Source: a bacterium
GTDB lineage: Bacteria; Patescibacteriota; Minisyncoccia; UBA6257; GWB1-50-10
DNA: 5,147 bases
NCBI GenBank assembly: GCA_027310235.1
Contig: DAIDBF010000045.1
Span: 1 to 5,147 of the forward strand
Direction: 5' to 3'
Below the pieces are notes generated by a model. The model saw only the letters and a list, made by a program, of their open reading frames with translations, had not been told where the DNA came from and did not search any database. A program made the translations under genes and the position numbers. Below, piece by piece: positions 1-5,021 of this stretch (position 1 is its first letter; every line of letters begins with the position of its first letter).

Positions 1-28
1 AGATAGTCTACCACTAACTTATACCCGC
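1..28 (-). tRNA. partial tRNA, 5' end only (perhaps tRNA-Gly)
   Basis: Read on the minus strand from 28 down to 1, the sequence fits the 5' part of a tRNA: a seven-base acceptor strand GCGGGTA, then T8 and A9, then a D arm in which AGTT can pair with GACT around an AGTGGTA-type loop carrying the conserved GG. The anticodon stem begins at the window edge (TCT), so anticodon, T arm and 3' end are not visible. An acceptor strand beginning GCGGGTA is common in bacterial tRNA-Gly, so Gly is the best guess, but identity cannot be read here. It follows a cluster of minus-strand genes and could share their transcript or use the weak promoter-like sequence just upstream. Confidence 0.6.
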
Positions 29-33
29 ATTAA

Positions 34-62
34 TTTTTAAGTATTCCCTGCCCCGTACTCAA
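34..62 (-). promoter_or_regulatory. possible weak promoter for the partial tRNA
   Basis: On the minus strand a -35-like TTGAGT (62 to 57) is followed after 17 bases by a -10-like TAAAAA (39 to 34), and the mature 5' base of the partial tRNA lies at 28. Each hexamer matches the sigma-70 consensus at four of six positions. The -35-like element lies inside the hairpin described next, and the start site would coincide almost with the mature tRNA end, so this is only a candidate. Confidence 0.22.
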
Positions 63-99
63 CTCGTTGCAGTGCGGGGTACCACTAAACCATGACCGC
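43..99 (-). other. tRNA-like 5' half fused to a GC-rich hairpin
   Basis: Reading the minus strand from 99, the sequence opens like a tRNA: GCGGTCA as an acceptor strand, TG at positions 8 and 9, then GTTTAGTGGTA, a good D-loop motif with the invariant GG. After that the cloverleaf fails. The 3' side of the D stem is absent (CCCC follows), there is no T-loop motif, and no TGACCGC lies within reach to close the acceptor. Instead CCCCG (79 to 75) pairs with CGGGG (55 to 51), with ACT/AGT and CAA/TTG pairs further in, giving a strong irregular hairpin. A TGCAA string resembling a Cys anticodon loop lies in this hairpin but has no proper 5-bp stem. No T-run follows, so it is not an intrinsic terminator. 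It is either a broken tRNA gene or an unrelated structured element. Confidence 0.3.
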
Positions 100-110
100 A
101 AATCCTGTTC

Positions 111-299
111 TTAAAATCCCGGCGGAACACTCGTCGGTCCCTTCACGTAAGGATCGCCGACCGGTCCTCTGAACTCCTGATTTTTCATTCCCTCTCCGTT
201 ATTCGGTGCTTGGAGCGGCGCGGAGAAGAGAACCAGTCCCAAATATATCACAAGCGCAAGAACGATGACAATAATGACCTTTGTTCCCAGTCGTTTCAT
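111..299 (-). CDS. small single-span membrane protein, unknown function
   Basis: This encodes a 62-residue protein that I cannot assign to a named family. Residues 1-7 are short and basic (MKRLGTK), residues 8-25 form one strongly hydrophobic helix, and the remainder is a hydrophilic Gly/Pro-rich tail (for example RGPVGDPYVKGPTSVPPGF). A Lys/Arg-rich start followed by a single span suggests an N-terminal membrane anchor with the tail outside, but an uncleaved signal anchor and a lipid-free exported peptide cannot be told apart. The ATG at 299 is preferred because AAGGAG lies just before it, although only two bases separate them, and because it places the helix at the N-terminus. An in-frame ATG at 338 and a TTG at 371 would overlap the upstream gene. 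The gene starts 10 bases after the permease stop, so the two are almost certainly co-transcribed and translationally close. Confidence 0.7.
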   Translation of the reverse strand: MKRLGTKVIIVIVLALVIYLGLVLFSAPLQAPNNGEGMKNQEFRGPVGDPYVKGPTSVPPGF

Positions 300-309
300 G
301 GCTCCTTCG

Positions 310-1347
310 TTATTCCTCCCCGGGTTGCGCGGTATCATTCCGCCCGGAAATAACCGTCGGAAAAATCTCAAGAAGGGCGAGGAAGAAACTCATGACGAGC
401 GGACCGAGAATAAACCCCATCGCGCCGAAGAATGAGATGCCGCCCAAGACGCTGAAGAGCACGAGAAGCGGATGCACTTTCGTGCTCCGCGCAATGAAGC
501 GGGGTCTCAGCACATTTTCCATGAGCGCGACGACAAAAAGTATCCACAGCACAAACCCGAACATCGCAACGATGTTTCCTTCGAATATCATAAGGAGCGC
601 CGCGGGCACCACGATGAGCGCGATGCCGACTACCGGAACGAGCGCGACGACGATCGAGGTTAAGCCCCAGAGTGCCGGATTCGGAAGGCCGAAAATCCAA
701 AATCCGATGCCGACGGCGATTCCTTCGATAACCGAGATTACAAGGGAGCCCTTCAAAACGGAGTTTGCCATGCCGCGAAGCTTCGAGATAATCTCGTTCG
801 TACGCTCGCGTGAGAGCTGACTTACTTTCGTAATGGCATTCTCAATCGATGCGCCATCCTTGAGAAGATAGAAAAGCGTGAAGAACGATAAAAGAAGCGT
901 ACCGACAACACTTGCGAATCCGGAGAGGATTGACCCTACATTCGTGATCACAAGTGAAAGGACTTGTTTCACATACTGGCTCGGATCCACATTAAGCCAC
1001 GGCGCGATTCTCTGGAGTCCCCCGTGGAACGACTCGAGGAGCGGTGCACTGCCGCCGGACGTAAGCCGCGTGTAAAGCCCCTCCGCTTCTCCCACAATTT
1101 TCACTCCGAAAAATATGAGCGGCACAAGAATCACAACGATCGCAACGATGACCGTCACTAATGCGGCGAGCCACTCCCATTTCGGCATAACCTTCCGCAA
1201 CTTGATGTACAGCGGATGAAACAGCACCGCGAAAGTGAGCCCGAGCACGATTGCGTTCAGCGCCGGTAAAAATATTAGAATCACGAGTGCGAGCGCGCAG
1301 AGAAGAAGTCCAAAGAAAAATTTTATTTCAAAGCGTTCTTTAGTCAT
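310..1347 (-). CDS. AI-2E/PerM-family transporter (UPF0118, DUF20)
   Basis: This encodes a 345-residue polytopic inner-membrane protein. Two or three hydrophobic segments lie in the first 83 residues, followed by a soluble stretch rich in amphipathic sequence (about 84-140). A cluster of hydrophobic segments then fills the C-terminal two thirds. Family landmarks are visible in order: the YLLKDG segment near the middle, FGLPNPALWG, ALVPVVG, the ENVLRPRFI loop, and GGISFFGAMGFILGPLV near the end. Members export varied substrates: the E. coli relative TqsA affects autoinducer-2 levels, while others act as Na+/H+ antiporters or permeases. The substrate here cannot be inferred. The start is uncertain: ATG at 1347 begins MTKERFEIKF, and a GTG at 1368 would add seven residues. 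Neither has a strong ribosome-binding site. The tRNA-Cys gene ends 12 to 33 bases upstream, so tRNA processing may create the 5' end of this mRNA. Confidence 0.92.
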   Translation of the reverse strand: MTKERFEIKFFFGLLLCALALVILIFLPALNAIVLGLTFAVLFHPLYIKLRKVMPKWEWLAALVTVIVAIVVILVPLIFFGVKIVGEAEGLYTRLTSGGSAPLLESFHGGLQRIAPWLNVDPSQYVKQVLSLVITNVGSILSGFASVVGTLLLSFFTLFYLLKDGASIENAITKVSQLSRERTNEIISKLRGMANSVLKGSLVISVIEGIAVGIGFWIFGLPNPALWGLTSIVVALVPVVGIALIVVPAALLMIFEGNIVAMFGFVLWILFVVALMENVLRPRFIARSTKVHPLLVLFSVLGGISFFGAMGFILGPLVMSFFLALLEIFPTVISGRNDTAQPGEE

Positions 1348-1380
1348 TGTCGTATGTAGTACTCGCACGTTTCTTGTGTG

Positions 1381-1452
1381 AGGCGCCGGTGAGAATCGAA
1401 CTCGCGATGGGGGTTTTGCAGACCCCTCCCTTAACCACTTGGGTACGGCGCC
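1381..1452 (-). tRNA. tRNA-Cys (anticodon GCA)
   Basis: Read on the minus strand from 1452, a full cloverleaf forms. Acceptor GGCGCCG pairs perfectly with CGGCGCC. The D arm is CCC-AAGTGGTTAA-GGG. The anticodon stem GGGGT/ACCCC encloses the loop CTGCAAA with anticodon GCA. There is a four-base variable loop CATC and a T arm with loop TTCGATT. The discriminator is T73, as expected for Cys. The T stem GCGAG/CTCAC has one C-A mismatch at its second pair. CCA is not encoded (CAC follows). The gene sits between a broken homing endonuclease gene, nine bases upstream, and the permease gene, with no obvious promoter or terminator of its own, so it is probably cut from a longer transcript. Confidence 0.95.
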
Positions 1453-1461
1453 ATAAGTGTT

Positions 1462-1906
1462 CTAGTTTGATTTAACAGTTTTTCCCGTCTTTTGTCTACT
1501 TATCTTATAACTTTTGAAGATTTTATACTTTCTTTCGAGGAATAGATCTTTCTTGCCCCTGTACATAAACCCAAGTAACTTTCTACTCTCATTGGCACCA
1601 TACACAAGCCGGAAAGCACGATGCTCACAATATATACTCCCCCTACCTACATCAGTTGTCATTGAAAGTTCTTCCCTTAGCCCCTCTAAATATCCTTGGC
1701 TTCCACTCGTAAAAATAGTCCTCATTCTCTTTGGTATTTGTAAATTCAACATATTGGGTTCTTGATGAAGTATTTGCATCCGTTATGCTCCCATCGGCAA
1801 CCAAGAAGCCCAGTACGTATGCCATTTTATCGGACCAGGTTTTAAAAAACTCCTTATTAAAGGAGTGTCGATTGTGACCACCTCTTTGGTCTATGATCAT
1901 TATCAT
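1462..1906 (-). pseudogene. LAGLIDADG homing endonuclease, internally deleted and frameshifted
   Basis: Two overlapping minus-strand reading frames give the two ends of one LAGLIDADG homing endonuclease. The first (from ATG at 1906) carries the usual entry FNKEFFKTWSDKMAYVLG and motif P1, YVLGFLVADG (residues 30-39, catalytic Asp38), then TQYVEFTNTKE before going out of frame and stopping at TGA 1654-1652. The second (stop TAG at 1464-1462) gives the family's C-terminal part, RMRTIFTSGSQGYLEGL followed by SIYCEHRAFRLVYG and LLGFMYRGKKDLFLERKYKIF. The join falls near 1722-1735. The second LAGLIDADG motif and the rest of the middle are missing, so the gene has lost an internal block as well as its frame and cannot make an active nuclease. 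A good AAAGGAG lies 11 bases before the ATG, inside the end of rbfA. The region is visibly more AT-rich than infB, which fits acquired DNA. Confidence 0.8.
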
Positions 1907-1912
1907 TTTTAC

Positions 1913-2206
1913 TTATGCTCCTTTCGACGCGATTTCAAACTTCAAATGCGGCAGTGGTTTTATATTAAGCTTCCGGAGCAGCTTATGTTCGAGCTCTTTC
2001 CGCCTACCTTCTACTATTGAATATACTTCAAGCTCCTTTTCAAATGGAAGAATGCCGATTCTTACCTTCGCTTCTTCAAATTTTTCATCGACCGTTACGC
2101 TTAAAATCGTAACGAGCGCGCCGTTGAAATCGAATTCGCGGGCGAAAATAGTACTCAGTACTTCCTGAATCACACTCGCCATCTTGAGGTTCCTAAACGG
2201 TCTCAT
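1913..2206 (-). CDS. rbfA: ribosome-binding factor A
   Basis: RbfA is a small KH-fold protein that binds the immature 30S subunit and assists maturation of the 16S rRNA 5' region. The 97-residue product has the expected layout: an N-terminal RNLKMASVIQEVLSTIF helix, then GALVTILSVTVDEKFEEAKVRIGIL (strand, turn, strand), a charged helix ending in RRKELEHKLLRKLNIKPLP, and a last strand HLKFEIASKGA. The chain ends soon after that strand, without the terminal helix most RbfA proteins have, so it is short even for this family. The ATG at 2206 overlaps the infB stop by 14 bases and aligns with the family N-terminus. The ATG at 2182, with AGGA upstream, is an alternative that would lose the conserved RxxK. 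The infB-rbfA order is widespread in bacteria, and the overlap implies translational coupling. Confidence 0.9.
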   Translation of the reverse strand: MRPFRNLKMASVIQEVLSTIFAREFDFNGALVTILSVTVDEKFEEAKVRIGILPFEKELEVYSIVEGRRKELEHKLLRKLNIKPLPHLKFEIASKGA

Positions 2207-3632
2207 CTGGAAACAAAAGATAATCTCCCACTTTTATCGAATCCCCCGTCTGCACAAGAAGTCCTACTTCCTGGCCCGCTTCCGCGAACGGAACATCTTT
2301 CCGTCCGGATTGAAGATTTATAATCTTCCCTTCGCCGATTTGTTTTTCTCCCTGCCAGATTTCGAAATGCTCCTGATTTTTGATCGGACCAAGCACCACG
2401 CGTCCTCCCACTACGCGCTCCTTCCCCTTCGCTTCACCGAAGATCGCGAGCACTTCAATGCGGCGCACTTCCTTCGGGATGAGTTTCTTCGCATACTCCT
2501 GAATTTTTTTCCCGAGTTCGTAGATGATCGGGGAGTCGATTACGATCGTGTGCTGTGATTTCGCGAGATTCTCCGCCGCCTTGTCGATTTTCGTTTTGAA
2601 CCCGACGATCAATGCCTTAGTGCTTCCCGCAAGCTTCACGTCGGTCTCAGTGATATTCCCGACACCCGCATCGATGAAGCGCGGCGCGGCAGGGAGCTTC
2701 AAATTCTCGATCGTGAGTTTCAACGCCTCGAGCGAGGCCATTTCATCGGCTTTCACGACAAGGCGGATTGTATTTTCATCTACCGTTCCCGAAGCCGGGG
2801 TGAACTGTGTTTTTATCTCGGTCTGCTTCGTCTTCAAAAATACTTCTATCTCCGCATCCGTCCCCACGAGAAAGGGTTCTCCTACCTGAGGGAGTTCCTC
2901 AAAACCAATGACGAGTGCCGGCGCGCATGGCACCAGCGAGTCAACTATTTTACCCGTGTTATCTTCCAAAAATTTTATCTTTCCCTTCGCATGATATGTT
3001 GCGATAGAGGCTCCGCGTGTGAGTGTCCCGTTCTTTACGATCACGCCCGCGGTGATCCCTCTCCTTGAATCGAGCCGGCTCGTCAAAATCACGCCTGATG
3101 CGGGCGTTAAAGGATTATACGTAAGTTCTTCCATCTCTGTGGCAAGAAGAATGAAGTCGAGAAGCTCGCTCACCCCCTCACCCGTCTTCGCGGAAATCTG
3201 CTGCCACGAAACATTCCCTCCCTCGCCCTCGAGCGCCACGCCCGCCGCGAGGAGATCGCGCTTCGTGCGCTCGATATCCGCGTTATTTTTGTCGATCTTA
3301 TTCACCGCAATCACATACGGAATCTTCGCGTCCAAGATCGCATGGAGCGCTTCCTTCGTCTGCGGTTTCACGCCGTCGTCCGCCGCGACAACGAGGATCG
3401 CGAGATCCGCAACCTGCGCTCCGTAGGCGCGCATGTTCGAAAACGCCTCGTGTCCCGGAGTATCAATGAAAGTAATCTTCTCTTCCTTATATACGATTTC
3501 ATACGCGCCGATCGCCTGCGTGATGCCGCCCGCTTCACGTGAGGCAATACTCGTCTTCCTTATATAGTCGAGGAGCGTGGTCTTGCCGTGGTCCACGTGC
3601 CCCATGACCACTATGATAGGAGGGCGCTTCAT
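2193..3632 (-). CDS. infB: translation initiation factor IF-2, short form
   Basis: IF-2 is the GTPase that delivers initiator fMet-tRNA to the 30S subunit and promotes 50S joining. The 479-residue protein carries all G motifs: GHVDHGKT (11-18), GGITQ (35-39), DTPGH (57-61), NKID (111-114) and SAK (147-149). Domains II, III and IV follow, and the C-terminal fMet-tRNA binding domain runs from about GEAKGKERVVGG to KVGDYLLFPDE. The N-terminal region before the G domain, several hundred residues in E. coli IF-2, is absent: the protein begins MKRPPIIVVMG. Short IF-2 of this kind is typical of Patescibacteria. The ATG at 3632 is chosen because upstream in-frame codons to 3761 show no family similarity and run through the divergent promoter region. 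No Shine-Dalgarno site precedes it. It heads the minus-strand cluster, with rbfA overlapping its end. The stop is TAG. Confidence 0.96.
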   Translation of the reverse strand: MKRPPIIVVMGHVDHGKTTLLDYIRKTSIASREAGGITQAIGAYEIVYKEEKITFIDTPGHEAFSNMRAYGAQVADLAILVVAADDGVKPQTKEALHAILDAKIPYVIAVNKIDKNNADIERTKRDLLAAGVALEGEGGNVSWQQISAKTGEGVSELLDFILLATEMEELTYNPLTPASGVILTSRLDSRRGITAGVIVKNGTLTRGASIATYHAKGKIKFLEDNTGKIVDSLVPCAPALVIGFEELPQVGEPFLVGTDAEIEVFLKTKQTEIKTQFTPASGTVDENTIRLVVKADEMASLEALKLTIENLKLPAAPRFIDAGVGNITETDVKLAGSTKALIVGFKTKIDKAAENLAKSQHTIVIDSPIIYELGKKIQEYAKKLIPKEVRRIEVLAIFGEAKGKERVVGGRVVLGPIKNQEHFEIWQGEKQIGEGKIINLQSGRKDVPFAEAGQEVGLLVQTGDSIKVGDYLLFPDETV

Positions 3633-3691
3633 AGATATAGGTAAACGTAACAAAGAAGCCACGAGAATACAAGTTTTAGCGAAACTTTCAT
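3629..3691 (-). other. possible 20-codon upstream ORF overlapping the infB start
   Basis: An ATG at 3691 opens a 20-residue frame, MKVSLKLVFSWLLCYVYLYL, whose TGA overlaps the infB ATG as ATGA (3632-3629). The peptide is basic then strongly hydrophobic. It has no Shine-Dalgarno site, and it exists only if transcription starts upstream of 3691, for example at the -10-like TATATT or TATTAT around 3702-3695. The overlap could couple translation to infB, which itself lacks a ribosome-binding site. A chance short frame is at least as likely. Confidence 0.2.
3664..3691 (-). promoter_or_regulatory. possible infB promoter
   Basis: On the minus strand ATGAAA (3691-3686) and TATTCT (3669-3664) are 16 bases apart and resemble weak -35 and -10 boxes. 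The predicted start near 3657 would give a leader of about 25 nt before infB. A competing choice is the TATATT/TATTAT at 3702-3695, which overlaps the plus-strand -10 and would place the start near the 20-codon frame. Confidence 0.28.
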
Positions 3692-3699
3692 GGTATAAT
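3691..3699 (+). promoter_or_regulatory. extended -10 promoter of the endonuclease gene
   Basis: TGGTATAAT is a perfect extended -10 (TGnTATAAT) for a sigma-70-type polymerase. No good -35 lies upstream, which such promoters do not need. The expected start is about 3706-3707, one or two bases before the ATG at 3708, so the transcript should be leaderless or nearly so. The flanking TATAATATA also contains -10-like hexamers on the other strand, so divergent transcription toward infB from the same spot is possible. Confidence 0.65.
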
Positions 3700-3707
3700 A
3701 TAGAGGT

Positions 3708-4715
3708 ATGGCTGAGTCGAGTACTTTGAAAAAGAGGTATAAATTTGCGCCTGGAACGCAACGGGAATTTATAAATACCGCTCTGGAAGAATTGGGATGG
3801 AGCAACGAAGAAGCAGCAAAAAAGTTGTCAGTGAGTACTCGAAGCATTACGGACTGGAAAAGAGAAAAATTTTCGATCCCAATCAGTGCCGTAAAGATTT
3901 TCTCTAAGATTTCCGGGGTAAAGATCCCGAAAAATAGAAAAGAGCTCGATGAGTTCTGGTATGTCTCAAAAGGTGCGCGAAAAGGTGGGCTCACTTCTTT
4001 TAAGAAACAAGGTGGAACAATTGGGAATCCTGAATTAAGAAAACAAAGATGGTACGAATGGTGGGAGAAAGAAGGGAAATTCCAAAAAAGGGCTATCTTT
4101 CAACGGAAATCGATTGCGAAACCTCACAAAAGCGGCAACCTTGCAGAGTTTGTCGGGATAATGTTGGGCGATGGTGGAATAAGCAATGGTCAAGTCACAG
4201 TGACTCTTAATAGAGAAACGGATCGCGACTATGTGAGTTATGTAATGACTTTGGAAAAAGAGTTATTCGGCGTTAAACCGAGTTTAATAAAGGACAAATC
4301 TTCCCTGGCTGTTGCTTTGGTTGTTTCGAGAGTAGAGCTGGTGGACTTTTGCAAAGAGATTGGTCTTAAGGTAGGCAACAAAATTAAACAAGGAGCCGAC
4401 ATTCCGAACTGGGTAAAGGCAAACCGAAATTTTATAAAACTATGTGTGAGAGGATTGATTGATACGGACGGTTCTTTCTTCACTCACAAATACATGAGCA
4501 GAGGAAAACTGTATCAATATAAGAAGATTGATTTCTCCAGTTGCTCAAGGCCGTTATTGAACTCCGTCTTCATTTTTCTCAAGGATCTTGGGCTAAGACC
4601 ACGTATAGTAAGAGATGGTAAAAAATTGAGAATTGAAAGCATCGATACAGTAAAGAGATATGTTGAGGTTATTGGGACAAGCAATCCAAAGCACTTGAAG
4701 AGATACCAGAAATAG
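3708..4715 (+). CDS. HTH-LAGLIDADG homing endonuclease, free-standing and intact
   Basis: This encodes a 335-residue protein. An N-terminal helix-turn-helix region lies at about residues 17-55 (TALEELGWSNEEAAKKLSVS, then TRSITDWKRE). A Gly/Lys-rich linker (KGGLTSFKKQGGTIGNPELR) and the tryptophan-rich WYEWWEKEGKF follow at about 88-125. Then come two LAGLIDADG motifs, LAEFVGIMLGDG (145-156, catalytic Asp155) and LCVRGLIDTDG (245-255, catalytic Asp254), so it should act as a monomeric nuclease making a specific double-strand cut. The chain ends NPKHLKRYQK, which I recognise from related CPR proteins, so it looks complete. There is no intein splicing motif, and no intron core is recognisable around it. 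It is more AT-rich than infB, faces away from it, and has its own promoter with no Shine-Dalgarno site. It ends 17 bases before tRNA-Ser, which lacks a separate promoter. Its cutting target is unknown; a transcriptional role for the HTH is also possible. Confidence 0.88.
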   Translation: MAESSTLKKRYKFAPGTQREFINTALEELGWSNEEAAKKLSVSTRSITDWKREKFSIPISAVKIFSKISGVKIPKNRKELDEFWYVSKGARKGGLTSFKKQGGTIGNPELRKQRWYEWWEKEGKFQKRAIFQRKSIAKPHKSGNLAEFVGIMLGDGGISNGQVTVTLNRETDRDYVSYVMTLEKELFGVKPSLIKDKSSLAVALVVSRVELVDFCKEIGLKVGNKIKQGADIPNWVKANRNFIKLCVRGLIDTDGSFFTHKYMSRGKLYQYKKIDFSSCSRPLLNSVFIFLKDLGLRPRIVRDGKKLRIESIDTVKRYVEVIGTSNPKHLKRYQK

Positions 4716-4732
4716 ATTAGTTTTGTTGTAGA

Positions 4733-4818
4733 GGAGAGGTGTGCGAATGGTAAGCGAGCAGGTTGCTAACCTGTGACGGTTTAATAGCCGTCTGTGGGTT
4801 CGACTCCCACCCTCTCCG
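4733..4818 (+). tRNA. tRNA-Ser (anticodon GCU)
   Basis: This is a class II tRNA with a long variable arm. Acceptor GGAGAGG pairs with CCTCTCC. The D arm has loop GAATGGTAA and a short stem that includes a U-G pair. The anticodon stem GCAGG/CCTGT holds the loop TTGCTAA, anticodon GCT, which reads AGC and AGU. The variable arm GACGG/CCGTC has an eight-base loop. The T arm GTGGG/CCCAC has loop TTCGACT, and the discriminator is G73. CCA is not encoded (CAA follows). It lies 17 bases after the endonuclease gene and three bases before the first plausible codon of the next gene, and is probably co-transcribed with both. Confidence 0.95.
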
Positions 4819-4821
4819 CAA

Positions 4822-5019
4822 ATATCCAAAAAATTAGGACAAAACATCAAGCGCATACGGCTTCGCCGTAAAATGACGCAAGGCGACATTTGTCGCAAGT
4901 TAGATATGGATAGAAGCTATATGAGCGCGATTGAGGGTGGCAAGAAAAACATCACCATTGCCAAGTTAGAAGAACTTGCGAATGCGCTTGATGTTTCGGT
5001 TGATGAATTATTGAAATAA
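4822..5019 (+). CDS. small XRE-family helix-turn-helix regulator, no canonical start codon
   Basis: The frame encodes about 65 residues that match a complete single XRE/Cro-C1 domain: KKLGQNIKRIRLRRK (helix 1), MTQGDICRKL and DMDRSYMSAIEGGKKN (helices 2-3, the DNA-contacting part), then ITIAKLEELANALDVSVDELLK. Such proteins are dimeric repressors or activators, often self-regulating. The frame is open back to a TGA at 4774-4776 inside tRNA-Ser but contains no ATG, GTG or TTG before helix 1. At the place where MSKKLGQNIK would be expected, the codon is ATA (4822). The first ATG (4873) falls after helix 1 and would leave a broken fold. So either ATA is used as a rare start, or the start was lost and the gene is decaying. 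No ribosome-binding site fits, because tRNA-Ser ends at 4818. The NUDIX gene follows after two bases. Confidence 0.7.
   Translation: MSKKLGQNIKRIRLRRKMTQGDICRKLDMDRSYMSAIEGGKKNITIAKLEELANALDVSVDELLK
4856..4896 (+). repeat. two short inverted repeats in the XRE gene
   Basis: TACGGC-TTC-GCCGTA (4856-4870) is a perfect 6-bp hairpin with a three-base loop, and GCGACA-TT-TGTCGC (4883-4896) is a second perfect 6-bp inverted repeat. Both lie within the 5' coding part of the XRE gene. They could be operator half-sites or mRNA structure near the start, but both also encode normal XRE residues, so chance is possible. Confidence 0.3.
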
Positions 5020-5021
5020 TT

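Noticed and set aside
51..79. Rho-independent terminator
   Set aside because: The hairpin is strong, but no T-run follows on either strand.
43..99. Second functional tRNA-Cys, suggested by the TGCAA string
   Set aside because: The flanking five bases do not form an anticodon stem, and both T arm and acceptor partner are missing.
281..820. Plus-strand 179-codon open frame
   Set aside because: It lies wholly opposite the permease and small membrane protein genes and has low-complexity Ser/Thr/Pro/Arg composition typical of an antisense shadow.
1462..1779. Stand-alone 105-codon gene
   Set aside because: Its first 17 or so residues are out-of-frame sequence of the N-terminal part; only the remainder is family sequence, so it is the tail of a broken gene.
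2193..3632. Intein in infB, suggested by the nearby endonuclease
   Set aside because: IF-2 reads straight through with all G motifs in normal spacing and no splicing-domain sequence.
3629..3994. Minus-strand 121-codon frame running into the infB start
   Set aside because: Most of it opposes the endonuclease coding sequence. Only its last 20 codons lie in the intergenic gap, and those are discussed separately.
3690..4830. Group I intron carrying the LAGLIDADG gene and interrupting tRNA-Ser
   Set aside because: The tRNA is complete and uninterrupted downstream of the gene, and no split tRNA half or recognisable intron core flanks the gene.
4593..4898. Minus-strand open frame of 101 codons across tRNA-Ser
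   Set aside because: Its GEGGSRTHRRLLNRHRLATC segment is the familiar false translation of the antisense of a serine tRNA, and the rest opposes the endonuclease and XRE genes.
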